NCBI GenBank assembly: GCA_011051075.1 | Contig: DREN01000388.1 | Coordinates: 1 to 21,776, forward strand | Length of the DNA stretch: 21,776 nt | Direction: 5' to 3' | From: Deltaproteobacteria bacterium | GTDB lineage: Bacteria > Desulfobacterota > DSM-4660 > Desulfatiglandales > Desulfatiglandaceae | Shown here: in pieces, positions 1 to 7,104 of the stretch | Layout of the letters: the number at the start of each line of letters is the position of its first letter | Position numbering within the stretch: the stretch's first letter is position 1 | The notes under the pieces: model-generated | What the model saw: only the letters and a program-made list of their open reading frames with translations | Databases searched by the model: none | What the model was told of the DNA's origin: nothing | Made by a program: the position numbers and the translations under genes

Positions 1-27
1 GGTAGCAGGCAAAAAAAGCCTGCTACC
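1..27. repeat. Perfect hairpin at the left window edge
   Basis: Arms GGTAGCAGGC (1-10) and GCCTGCTACC (18-27) are perfectly complementary around an A7 loop. Neither strand shows a T-run after the 3' arm inside the window. A terminator for a gene to the left, read leftwards, cannot be judged because the flank is cut off. It could also be a dispersed palindromic repeat. Confidence 0.5.
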
Positions 28-80
28 ATCCACCGTGCTCGCGGGTCAGCGCCGCGATTATACCATTTTGAGGCATACAT

Positions 81-218
81 ATGTCTGTTGACTTGAACGG
101 TTCAATAGTTGGGTTCCCTAAGGAATGGCATTCATTTTTCGAGAGACACCCGTCATGGCCAACAGTGCTGAGAAACGGTGCGACCAGGGGGACGTCCTTA
201 AATAATAAAATAACTTAA
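81..218 (+). CDS. Doubtful small ORF, 45 codons
   Basis: I do not recognise this reading frame. It runs from an ATG at 81 with a GAGG motif 7 bases upstream (70-73) to a TAA at 216-218. The peptide begins MSVDLNGSIVGF and has no obvious membrane segment. Its last ten or so codons run into a REP-like palindrome half (189-201), so if it was ever a gene its end may have been replaced by that repeat. A second short frame on the same strand (ATG at 155, TAA at 203-205) overlaps it. It may well be chance coding in an intergenic region. Confidence 0.15.
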   Translation: MSVDLNGSIVGFPKEWHSFFERHPSWPTVLRNGATRGTSLNNKIT

Positions 219-303
219 CATCGACTGCTTTTGCTGGTATCTTGCGGGCATGCCTAGAACGGGACGAAGGGACGCCCTTAACTTTTTAACTTAAGGGCGT
301 CCC
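189..303. repeat. REP-like palindromic pair
   Basis: A perfect 13-bp stem, GGGACGCCCTTAA (269-281) and TTAAGGGCGTCCC (291-303), encloses a 9-base loop. A near copy of the left arm, GGGACGTCCTTAA with one mismatch, sits at 189-201, and its own right arm is decayed around 213-219. The two units lie in the same orientation about 80 bases apart. The short arms and tandem intergenic placement fit REP/BIME elements mobilised in trans by REP-associated tyrosine transposases (established for such families). No transposase gene is in the window. Confidence 0.5.
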
Positions 304-386
304 CAAAAACGAAATCCTGCGTTGACCCAACGTAGAAACTTCCCTCAATTTCTGACTGGATTATGTACACGTAGTAGCAGCCCATA

Positions 387-429
387 CACAAAAAAACCTG
401 TCACGCCGGTAACCGCTCGTAACAGGTTT
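387..429 (-). terminator. Intrinsic terminator of the tRNA-Val/tRNA-Asp unit
   Basis: On the minus strand AAACCTGT (429-422) pairs with ACAGGTTT (401-394), with an inner CGGT/ACCG helix in the loop, and a T-run follows at once (396-390). It begins 11 bases past the 3' end of tRNA-Asp. This is the expected end of the tRNA transcript and possibly of read-through from lon. Confidence 0.75.
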
Positions 430-439
430 GGGTAATTTC

Positions 440-518
440 TGGCGGGGACGACGAGACTCGAACTCGCGACCTCCGGCGTGACAGGCCGGCGTTCTAACCA
501 GAACTGAACTACGCCCCC
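440..518 (-). tRNA. tRNA-Asp (GTC)
   Basis: The minus strand folds as a cloverleaf. The acceptor GGGGGCG pairs with CGTCCCC, the anticodon stem is CCGGC/GCCGG with loop CTGTCAC giving anticodon GTC, and the T-loop is TTCGAGT. The discriminator base is G and the CCA end is encoded (442-440). The D-loop is slightly long. It lies 9 bases after tRNA-Val and in front of a terminator, so the two are one transcript. Confidence 0.95.
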
Positions 519-527
519 GTATTTTGG

Positions 528-602
528 TGGTAGGCGGAACGGGGTTTGAACCCGTGACCCCCGGCTTGTAAGGCCGATGCTCTCCCACTGAGCTACCCGC
601 CT
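528..602 (-). tRNA. tRNA-Val (TAC)
   Basis: The cloverleaf on the minus strand has acceptor AGGCGGG/TCCGCCT, D-stem GCTC/GAGC, anticodon stem TCGGC/GCCGG with loop CTTACAA (anticodon TAC), and T-arm ACGGG/CCCGT around TTCAAAC. The discriminator is A and CCA is encoded (530-528). It is the first gene after lon (75-bp gap) and is followed by tRNA-Asp. Confidence 0.96.
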
Positions 603-623
603 GAACTGAAACCGGAACAGGAG

Positions 624-652
624 TTGGTACCAGTTTCTCTTTCCTTTGTCAA
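624..652 (-). promoter_or_regulatory. Probable sigma70-type promoter for tRNA-Val/tRNA-Asp
   Basis: On the minus strand a consensus -35 TTGACA (652-647) is followed after exactly 17 bases by TACCAA (629-624) as a weak -10. The start would fall about 15 bases before the tRNA-Val 5' end. It lies wholly between lon and the tRNAs, so these can be made independently of lon. The weak -10 keeps confidence moderate. Confidence 0.5.
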
Positions 653-677
653 GATATTTCGAACGTTTTTTGGTTGT

Positions 678-3134
678 TCAGTGTGCGGTCACGCTTGCCA
701 GAGCCCGTTCCTCCCTCTGAACAATATCCGCAAAACTAAAGGGTTCGCATTTCTCTTCAGGATCGAACAGGTGACAGTCCTCACCGAGGATAAGGGCCTC
801 TTTGAGGACATCATCCATATGTTCCACAAAATCCAGTTCCACCTTTCTGAGGATTTTCTTTGGAATCTCAGCCACATCCTTTTTGTTTTCCGAGGGTATC
901 AGGACCTTGGTCACACCACCCCTGTGGGCAGCGAGTATCTTTTCTTTCAGCCCTCCTATGGGAAGAACCCTCCCCCTCAGTGTTATCTCGCCCGTCATGG
1001 CAATATCACGGTTTACCGGTAAGCTCGTGAGGGCGGAAGCAATGGACGTGGCAATGGTAATGCCAGCAGAAGGCCCGTCTTTTGGAATGGCCCCCTCAGG
1101 GACGTGGATATGGATATCAACCTTTTCATAGAAATTATCAGGCAGATTCAGGCTCCTTGCCCTTGACCGTATATAACTGAGGGCGGCCTGGGCCGACTCC
1201 TGCATGACCTCGCCTAACTTACCTGTCAGGACCAGATTTCCCTTTCCAGGCATTATGGCGGCCTCTGTCTGGAGAAGCTCACCGCCCACGTCTGTCCATG
1301 CCAACCCGGTGGTCACACCCACACAATCTTTCTCCTCGGTCCGCCCGTAGCGGTACTTGGGGACCCCGAGATACTTTGCTATGGACCTGGCCTTAACAGA
1401 AATCATCCCCCTCTCACCCTTTTTCACGACCTCCTTGGCCACTTTTCTGCAGATTGAAGAGATCTCCCGCTCCAGATTTCTGACCCCCGCCTCACTTGTG
1501 TACGTTCGAATGATGGTCTGGATCGCCTTATCGGTAAAGGAGATATCTTCAGGCCCAAGACCGTTTTGCTCTATCTGCTTTTTCACAAGAAAATACCTGG
1601 CAATGTTGAGCTTCTCATACTCCGTATAACCGGGAAGCCTGATAACCTCCATCCTGTCCTGGAGCGGCACCGGGATATTGTGCAGGTTGTTTGCCGTTGT
1701 AATAAAGAAAACATCGGAGAGGTCGTAGTCAAGATCCAGGTAATGATCGCTGAAGGCCACGTTCTGCTCTGGATCAAGCACCTCTAAGAGGGCTGCAGAG
1801 GGATCCCCCCGGAAATCGGTGCTCATCTTGTCTACCTCGTCCAGGCAGAATACGGGATTGTTAGACCTTGCCTTCTTCAGATACTGAATAATCTTCCCCG
1901 GCATGGCCCCTATATAGGTCCTTCTATGACCCCTTATCTCGGCTTCATCCCTGACCCCCCCGAGGGAGAGGCGGATAAATTTTCTGTCCGTGGCCCTTGC
2001 CACGGACTTGGCCAGGGAGGTCTTCCCGACGCCGGGGGGGCCCACCAGGCAGAGGATAGGACCCCTTATCTTCCTGGTCAGCCGCTGTACCGCCAGGTAC
2101 TCCACGATCCTCTCTTTGGGTTTTTCAAGGCCGTAGTGGTCTTCCTCAAGGATAGCCTCTGCCTCCTCAATCTCTAATTTGGACTTTGTCTTGTCAAACC
2201 AGGGGAGATCAAGGATCCAGTCGATGTAGTTACGCACCACAGCGGCCTCCGCCGACATGGGGGACATCATCTTAAGCTTCTTGAATTCCTGCTTTACCCT
2301 CTGATGGGCCTCCTTGGTCAGCCTTTTGCGCTTGATCTTTTTCTGCAGGTCGTCTAACTCGGCCTTAAAATCATCCTTGGTCCCCATCTCCTTCTGGATG
2401 GCCCGTATCTGCTCGTTGAGGTAGTAGTCCTTCTGGGTCTTTTCCATCTGTTTCTTGACCCTTGTCCTCAACCTGTGTTCGAGACGGAGTATATCAACCT
2501 CACCGCTTAGTTTTTCATACAGCTTATTAAGCCGCTGGGTCAGATCCACCGCCTCAAGGATCTCCTGCTTGTGAGCGACCCTCAGGGCCAGGTGACCGGC
2601 TATGGTATCGGCCAGGCGTCCGGGTTCCTCTATGGACGTCACTGCCGAGACTATCTCTTTGCCGATCTTGTTGTTGAACTTGGCATACTCCTCAAAACTG
2701 CCGTTGATGGAGCGTACCAGGGCCTCAACCTCAGGGGAGGAAACCGGGGTTTCCATACATCTGGCCACCTCCACCATAAAAAAGCCCTGTTTGTCCATGA
2801 AGTTCTCTATCTTGCCCCGTTCTTTCCCTTCAATAAGGGCCTTCACCGTTCCATCCGGGAGTTTCAGGAGCTGAAGAACCGTGCCCAGGGTACCAAAACC
2901 GAAAATATCCTTTGGGGATGGATCATCAACCTTGGCGTCCGCCTGGGTTGACAGAAAGATATGCTTATCATGGGCCAGCGCGTGCTCAAGGGCCCTGATG
3001 GACTTGTCCCGCCCCACAAACAGAGGCACCACCACGTTTGGAAATACAACAACGTCCCTTAACGGCAGCAGGGGATAAAAATGCCTCTCCTTGGCGATGA
3101 TGTCAGCCGGTTCATTTTTCTCATAATCTAACAT
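678..3134 (-). CDS. lon: ATP-dependent protease Lon
   Basis: Lon is a cytoplasmic AAA+ serine protease that degrades misfolded and regulatory proteins. From the chosen start the product is 818 residues, normal for bacterial LonA. The N-terminal substrate domain carries FYPLLPLRDVVVFP. The Walker A GPPGVGKT lies at about 365-372 and Walker B FCLDEVDK around 430. The protease domain holds the catalytic Ser in PKDGPSAG (about Ser689) and Lys in GGLKEK (about Lys730). An in-frame upstream start at 3185 would run back into clpX. The ATG at 3132-3134, 4 bases past the clpX stop, gives the usual N-terminus and implies translational coupling. It closes a tig-clpP-clpX-lon cluster. No terminator is clear before the tRNAs. 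Confidence 0.97.
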   Translation of the reverse strand: MLDYEKNEPADIIAKERHFYPLLPLRDVVVFPNVVVPLFVGRDKSIRALEHALAHDKHIFLSTQADAKVDDPSPKDIFGFGTLGTVLQLLKLPDGTVKALIEGKERGKIENFMDKQGFFMVEVARCMETPVSSPEVEALVRSINGSFEEYAKFNNKIGKEIVSAVTSIEEPGRLADTIAGHLALRVAHKQEILEAVDLTQRLNKLYEKLSGEVDILRLEHRLRTRVKKQMEKTQKDYYLNEQIRAIQKEMGTKDDFKAELDDLQKKIKRKRLTKEAHQRVKQEFKKLKMMSPMSAEAAVVRNYIDWILDLPWFDKTKSKLEIEEAEAILEEDHYGLEKPKERIVEYLAVQRLTRKIRGPILCLVGPPGVGKTSLAKSVARATDRKFIRLSLGGVRDEAEIRGHRRTYIGAMPGKIIQYLKKARSNNPVFCLDEVDKMSTDFRGDPSAALLEVLDPEQNVAFSDHYLDLDYDLSDVFFITTANNLHNIPVPLQDRMEVIRLPGYTEYEKLNIARYFLVKKQIEQNGLGPEDISFTDKAIQTIIRTYTSEAGVRNLEREISSICRKVAKEVVKKGERGMISVKARSIAKYLGVPKYRYGRTEEKDCVGVTTGLAWTDVGGELLQTEAAIMPGKGNLVLTGKLGEVMQESAQAALSYIRSRARSLNLPDNFYEKVDIHIHVPEGAIPKDGPSAGITIATSIASALTSLPVNRDIAMTGEITLRGRVLPIGGLKEKILAAHRGGVTKVLIPSENKKDVAEIPKKILRKVELDFVEHMDDVLKEALILGEDCHLFDPEEKCEPFSFADIVQREERALASVTAH

Positions 3135-3138
3135 GGTA

Positions 3139-4386
3139 TTATCCAAATTTAGCCTCGTTTTCATAGAGCAGAAGAGGCGGTTCACCCTCGGTAACTACTT
3201 CTTCATTGATTATACATTCACTGATTTCCGGAATGGAGGGTATGTCATACATTATGTCGAGCATGGCGGACTCGAGAATCGCCCTCAGGCCCCGTGCCCC
3301 CGATTTTCGCCTAAGGGCGTCTCTTGCAATGGCTACCAGGACCTCATCGGTAAACCTGAGTTTAACGTTTTCCAGTTCAAAGAGCTTCTTGTACTGCTTG
3401 ACCAGGGCATTCTTTGGCTCTTTGAGGATCCTTACCAGGGCGTCCAGACTCAGCTCGTCCAGGGTAGTGGTTATAGGGATCCTACCCACGAATTCAGGTA
3501 TGAGGCCGAATTTCACAAGGTCTTCTGGCTGAACGTGGGTCATTATCTCGTTGACATCCATTTCACTCCGGCCCTTTATGTCGGCCTCGAATCCGATCAG
3601 CTTGCTGCCCAGACGGTTACTGATTATCTTGTCCAGACCGTTAAAGGTGCCGCCGCAGATAAAGAGGATATTGCTCGTGTCAACCCTCACAAAATCCTGC
3701 TGCGGATGTTTTCTGCCACCTTTGGGAGGAACGTTGGCCAGAGTCCCTTCGATAATCTTCAGCAGGGCCTGCTGAACTCCCTCGCCCGACACGTCCCTTG
3801 TAATGGAGGGGCTGTCAGATTTCCTCGCGATCTTATCTATCTCATCGATGTAAACGATCCCCCTGGACGCGGCCTCCACATCGTAATCAGCGAACTGCAC
3901 AAGGTGAAGGATGATATTTTCCACATCTTCACCAACATAACCGGCCTCCGTCAATGTGGTGGCATCGGCGATGGTAAAGGGGACGTTCAATATCCTGGCC
4001 AGGGTCTGGGCCAAAAGGGTCTTGCCTGATCCGGTGGGGCCAATCAGAAGGATATTGCTCTTCTCGATCTCCACCCCCTCCATATCCACCTTTGTGTTGA
4101 TCCGTTTATAGTGGTTATGAACCGCAACCGAAAGGACCTTCTTTGCCCTTTCCTGTTCTATCACGTACTGATCAAGGATCTCCTTTATCTCGGAAGGCTT
4201 CAGGAGACCACGGCCCCCCTCCTCCCCTTCCCTGCCGGCCTCTTCGTCAATAATCTCATTACACAGCTGAATACATTCATCGCAGATGTAGACAGAAGGA
4301 CCCGCAATGAGCTTTTTTACCTCGTCCTGACTCTTTCCACAGAAAGAGCAGAGCAAATCATCGCTGGAAACGTCATTTTTACCCAT
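3139..4386 (-). CDS. clpX: ATP-dependent Clp protease ATP-binding subunit ClpX
   Basis: ClpX is the hexameric AAA+ unfoldase that recognises tagged substrates and threads them into ClpP. The 415-residue product has family length. It starts with a C4 zinc-binding domain (Cys13, Cys16, Cys35, Cys38). Walker A GPTGSGKT is at 116-123, the pore loop GYVGEDVE at 149-156, and Walker B IVYIDEID at 177-184. The C-terminal small domain includes SGARGLRAILE. It follows clpP after a 116-base spacer that seems to hold its own promoter, and it precedes lon by 4 bases. The identification is secure. Confidence 0.97.
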   Translation of the reverse strand: MGKNDVSSDDLLCSFCGKSQDEVKKLIAGPSVYICDECIQLCNEIIDEEAGREGEEGGRGLLKPSEIKEILDQYVIEQERAKKVLSVAVHNHYKRINTKVDMEGVEIEKSNILLIGPTGSGKTLLAQTLARILNVPFTIADATTLTEAGYVGEDVENIILHLVQFADYDVEAASRGIVYIDEIDKIARKSDSPSITRDVSGEGVQQALLKIIEGTLANVPPKGGRKHPQQDFVRVDTSNILFICGGTFNGLDKIISNRLGSKLIGFEADIKGRSEMDVNEIMTHVQPEDLVKFGLIPEFVGRIPITTTLDELSLDALVRILKEPKNALVKQYKKLFELENVKLRFTDEVLVAIARDALRRKSGARGLRAILESAMLDIMYDIPSIPEISECIINEEVVTEGEPPLLLYENEAKFG

Positions 4387-4418
4387 AACTTCTCACCCAT
4401 AGCCCGTCGGCAATATAC

Positions 4419-4448
4419 TGTATAAGGTAAAGAGCCCAAAGCTGCCAA
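4419..4448 (-). promoter_or_regulatory. Candidate internal promoter for clpX-lon
   Basis: On the minus strand TTGGCA (4448-4443) is followed after 17 bases by TTATAC (4425-4420), or after 18 bases by TATACA. This sits in the unusually long clpP-clpX spacer, about 33 bases before the clpX ATG. The -35 lies in one of two direct repeats of TTTGGCA spaced 10 bases apart. An internal promoter would let clpX and lon be expressed apart from tig and clpP. Confidence 0.42.
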
Positions 4449-4502
4449 ATGGTGCCAAACCCAGGCGTAACCGCACCTCTGAACTTTCCGGCCCATGGCC
4501 CC

Positions 4503-5111
4503 CTATTTCTTGTTTGAAAACTGCTCCTGCATCTCCCTCTTTGTTATGACCCTATCTATAATCCCATACTCCCTGGCTTCCTCGCTGCTCATGAAGAAGT
4601 CCCGCTCGGTATCTTTACGGATCTTTTCAATATCCTGCCCCGTATGTCTTGCCAAAATCGCGTTGAGCTCATCTCTCAGCTTCAATATCTCGCGGGCATG
4701 GATGTCTATGTCGGTGGCCTGACCCTGAGCGCCTCCCAGGGGCTGGTGTATCATGATTCTCCCATGGGGGAGGGAGTAGCGTTTGCCCTTTGTCCCGGCG
4801 GCCAAGAGGAGCGCTGCCATGCTCGTGGTCTGGCCCATGCAGATGGTGGTGATATCGGGTTTGATATACTGCATGGTATCGTAAATGGCCAGACCTGCAG
4901 TGACCGAACCTCCCGGCGAGTTCATGTACATGTTAATATCTTTGTCAGGATCTTCAGATTCCAGGAAAAGCATCTGGGCGATGACCGTGTTTGCCATGGA
5001 GTCAGCCACCTGTTCCCCCATAAATATTATACGATCCTTCAGGAGCCTCGAATAGATATCATAGGCCCTCTCTCCGCGGCTCGACTGCTCTATAACCATT
5101 GGTATCAGCAT
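4503..5111 (-). CDS. clpP: ATP-dependent Clp protease proteolytic subunit ClpP
   Basis: ClpP forms the barrel-shaped tetradecameric serine peptidase that degrades proteins fed by ClpX. The 202 residues match the family. The catalytic triad is visible as Ser97 (GQTTSMAA), His122 (MIHQPLGG) and Asp171 (TERDFFMS), and the oxyanion-region motif NSPGGSV is at 64-70. The usual GQAAS reads GQTTS here, a conservative change just before the nucleophile. A strong AGGAGGT lies upstream, but about 13 bases from the ATG, longer than ideal. No better in-frame start exists there. It follows tig by 35 bases, a common bacterial pairing. Confidence 0.97.
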   Translation of the reverse strand: MLIPMVIEQSSRGERAYDIYSRLLKDRIIFMGEQVADSMANTVIAQMLFLESEDPDKDINMYMNSPGGSVTAGLAIYDTMQYIKPDITTICMGQTTSMAALLLAAGTKGKRYSLPHGRIMIHQPLGGAQGQATDIDIHAREILKLRDELNAILARHTGQDIEKIRKDTERDFFMSSEEAREYGIIDRVITKREMQEQFSNKK

Positions 5112-5146
5112 AGACTCAACTTGACCTCCTGTTCAGGGGCATTGCC

Positions 5147-6451
5147 CTAAGTGAGCGCCCCTTTTTCTACTTCTGAAATTTTAGCATGCTCTATAAGGTA
5201 GTTCAATGTTTTTTCCTTCAGCATCTCTTGTCTCAGGAAATCCACCTGACCCCTTACCTCATAGTATTTTTTGATGGTTTCCAGGTCCTGCCCCATCCTC
5301 TTTGCCAGTTTCTCGAACCCTTCTTCAAGGTCGTCCTCGCCTATGCTGATCTTATCCTGTTCGGCTATGCGGTCCAGGATGAGCATTTCTCTGACCCGTT
5401 TTTCCGCATCGGTCCTGAACTCCTTTCTCAGATCCTCCTCGGAAATACCCGCCTTTTCCAGGCTCGATCCGCCCCGTTCCAGATTTCCTCTGAACCTTTC
5501 CACGGAGAAATCTATCTCCCCCTCCACCATTGTCTCGGGCAGTTCCACCTCGGTTTCCCGGCTTATCTTCTCAAGGAGCCGGCCCTTCAGTTCCCTGTCG
5601 ATCCGCTCCTCTTCCTGTGAAATAAGGGCCTTCCTCACCTCATCTTTGAGGCCGTCCAGGTCCTTAAGATCTGCCCCCAGATTCCTTGCAAACTCATCGT
5701 TCAGCTCCGGAAGCACAAGTTCCTTGATATCGATCACCCTCATCTTGAAATTGACCGTCTTTCCAGCAAGTTTCTTATCGTAGAAGTCCTCCCCGAAGTC
5801 GATACTGACCTCTGTCTCCGCTCCCTTTCCAAGCCCGATCAAGGCCTTATCAAACTCGGGATGAAAATCGTTCCTGCCCATCTTTACAAGGAGGTTAGCG
5901 GATTTGACCCCTTCCATGGGAAGCCCCCCCTCAAAACCCTCGTAGTCAACTACAACAAAGTCCCCATCCCTGACAGGCCTCTCTTCCTGGATGGAGTCCA
6001 TTTTGCCGTTGGCTTCCCTGATCTCTTCAAGTCTTTTCTGGACATCTTCCTCAGTCACCGCCAATATCTCTTTTTCCAGTTCCAGGCCCAGGTAGTCCTC
6101 GACCTGGAATTGAGGACGGACCTCTATTATGGCTGAGTAAGAGAAATCCTGACCCTGTTTCAGAATCCCCTTTTCGATGACAGGCTGCCCAAGGGGAAAG
6201 GTGTTTGCCTCATCAATGGCCTTCGGAAAGGTCTCGGTCATCAGTTCTCGGGTCACATCGTCTATGACCTGTTCGCCGAAATAGCTTTCCAGGATCTTTC
6301 TCGGGACCTTACCCGGTCTGAAACCGGGGATCTTGGCCCTTTTCCTGATCTTGCCGTAGGCCTGGTTCAATCTCTTGTCCACCTCCTTGGACTCAATCTC
6401 AACGTGCAACCTCTTTTTAACAGGGCTGATCTCTTCCAGGGTAGTCTTCAT
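5147..6451 (-). CDS. tig: Trigger factor, ribosome-bound chaperone and prolyl isomerase
   Basis: Trigger factor docks at the ribosomal exit tunnel and assists folding of nascent chains. From the chosen start it has 434 residues, as is typical. The ribosome-binding signature GFRPGKVP is at about residues 43-50. The FKBP-type isomerase domain begins near RPVRDGDFVVVDYEGFEGG around 165-185, and a long helical C-terminal chaperone domain follows. The ATG at 6449-6451 is chosen because the family starts close to EISPVKKRL and a GAGGA motif stands just upstream. A longer in-frame start at 6514 lacks a ribosome site and would lie in the leader hairpin. It heads the tig-clpP-clpX-lon run. The leader contains a terminator-like hairpin. 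Confidence 0.96.
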   Translation of the reverse strand: MKTTLEEISPVKKRLHVEIESKEVDKRLNQAYGKIRKRAKIPGFRPGKVPRKILESYFGEQVIDDVTRELMTETFPKAIDEANTFPLGQPVIEKGILKQGQDFSYSAIIEVRPQFQVEDYLGLELEKEILAVTEEDVQKRLEEIREANGKMDSIQEERPVRDGDFVVVDYEGFEGGLPMEGVKSANLLVKMGRNDFHPEFDKALIGLGKGAETEVSIDFGEDFYDKKLAGKTVNFKMRVIDIKELVLPELNDEFARNLGADLKDLDGLKDEVRKALISQEEERIDRELKGRLLEKISRETEVELPETMVEGEIDFSVERFRGNLERGGSSLEKAGISEEDLRKEFRTDAEKRVREMLILDRIAEQDKISIGEDDLEEGFEKLAKRMGQDLETIKKYYEVRGQVDFLRQEMLKEKTLNYLIEHAKISEVEKGALT

Positions 6452-6484
6452 ATCTTCCTCTTCACTCCTCATCTGGATCTTACA

Positions 6485-6529
6485 GGAAAAATATTCCCTC
6501 TTACCACGGTACACCCGTAGAAGAGGGAA
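6485..6529 (-). promoter_or_regulatory. Terminator-like hairpin in the tig leader
   Basis: Minus-strand TTCCCTCTT (6529-6521) pairs with AAGAGGGAA (6502-6494), with an inner ACGG/CCGT helix, and TATTTTT follows directly. It ends about 35 bases before the tig ATG. It may terminate read-through from tRNA-Leu or act as an attenuator for tig. A possible -10 TATGAT lies just upstream (6552-6547). Confidence 0.5.
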
Positions 6530-6654
6530 GCTTAAGCGCCAGGCGTATCATAAATTAAGAATGATTCTCCCAGTTTCAAGTCATGTGGCGCTGTTTCTGT
6601 TTTTTCCGGCACCTATAGACTTCCAGATAAAGATTTTGGACTGCGTTATCGGTC

Positions 6655-6698
6655 GGAATCGTCGACGACGTACTATAGGTACGACTTACTCCGATTCC
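6655..6698. repeat. Nested palindrome between tRNA-Leu and tig
   Basis: Outer arms GGAATCG (6655-6661) and CGATTCC (6692-6698) enclose inner arms CGTAC (6669-6673) and GTACG (6679-6683). The inner loop carries a CTATAG core that also occurs at 6613-6618 and 6733-6738. This makes up most of what can be seen in the 310-base spacer from 6452 to 6761, apart from the leader hairpin nearer tig. No gene is apparent there. Confidence 0.4.
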
Positions 6699-6761
6699 TC
6701 CCTCTGGCCTTGCCAAAATCATTATCTGAAACCCTATAGGTCCTGGGCCTGTGGGGCCCGC

Positions 6762-6846
6762 TGGTGCGAGAGAGGGGACTCGAACCCCTACAGGATATCC
6801 CACTGGATCCTAAATCCAGCGCGTCTACCAGTTCCGCCACTCTCGC
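6762..6846 (-). tRNA. tRNA-Leu (TAG)
   Basis: This is a class II tRNA on the minus strand with acceptor GCGAGAG/CTCTCGC and a D-arm containing AACTGGTAGACGC. The anticodon stem CTGGA/TCCAG holds loop TTTAGGA, giving anticodon TAG. A long variable arm (TGGGATATCCTGT) precedes a T-arm with loop TTCGAGT. The discriminator is A and CCA is encoded (6764-6762). It stands upstream of tig on the same strand and has a strong promoter of its own. Confidence 0.96.
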
Positions 6847-6904
6847 ACTTGATCCACCGGCTCCCACGGTGGGGATAGCACCGCTTTGGCCCATGCCCTC
6901 CTTA

Positions 6905-6933
6905 TTATTAAACGATTTTTCCTTGCATGTCAA
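6905..6933 (-). promoter_or_regulatory. Strong sigma70-type promoter for tRNA-Leu
   Basis: On the minus strand the consensus -35 TTGACA (6933-6928) is separated by exactly 17 bases from TAATAA (6910-6905). Transcription would begin about 50 bases before tRNA-Leu, with a GC-rich start region as in many stable-RNA promoters. It may also feed tig if the leader hairpin is read through. Confidence 0.7.
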
Positions 6934-7104
6934 CCTTCTCGAGCGCCCTCCGGCAATCCCAGGCGTAACTCGGGAGCATAAGATTTCCCATTGCCTTTTC
7001 CCGGAGAATGTCATAATCATCTGAGCATCGTTCATCTGCCCGTAATACCGCTGACCGGGCCACGGACTCCGTTTTCGGACCGTTAGCAGACAAAGGATAG
7101 ACCC

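Noticed and set aside
361..588. 75-codon minus-strand frame over tRNA-Val and tRNA-Asp
   Set aside because: It is the translation of two tRNAs and their terminator.
3133..4029. 298-codon open frame on the plus strand opposite clpX
   Set aside because: It lies wholly antisense to a secure clpX gene and its product shows no recognisable domain; a shadow of GC-rich coding sequence.
4440..4465. Sigma54-like TGGCAC...GC element before clpX
   Set aside because: The GG and GC pairs are 9 bases apart instead of 10, and the -12 TTGC is not present; a sigma70-type pair fits better.
6545..6585. Heat-shock (sigma32-like) promoter TTGAAA before tig
   Set aside because: No CCCCAT-type -10 follows at the required distance.
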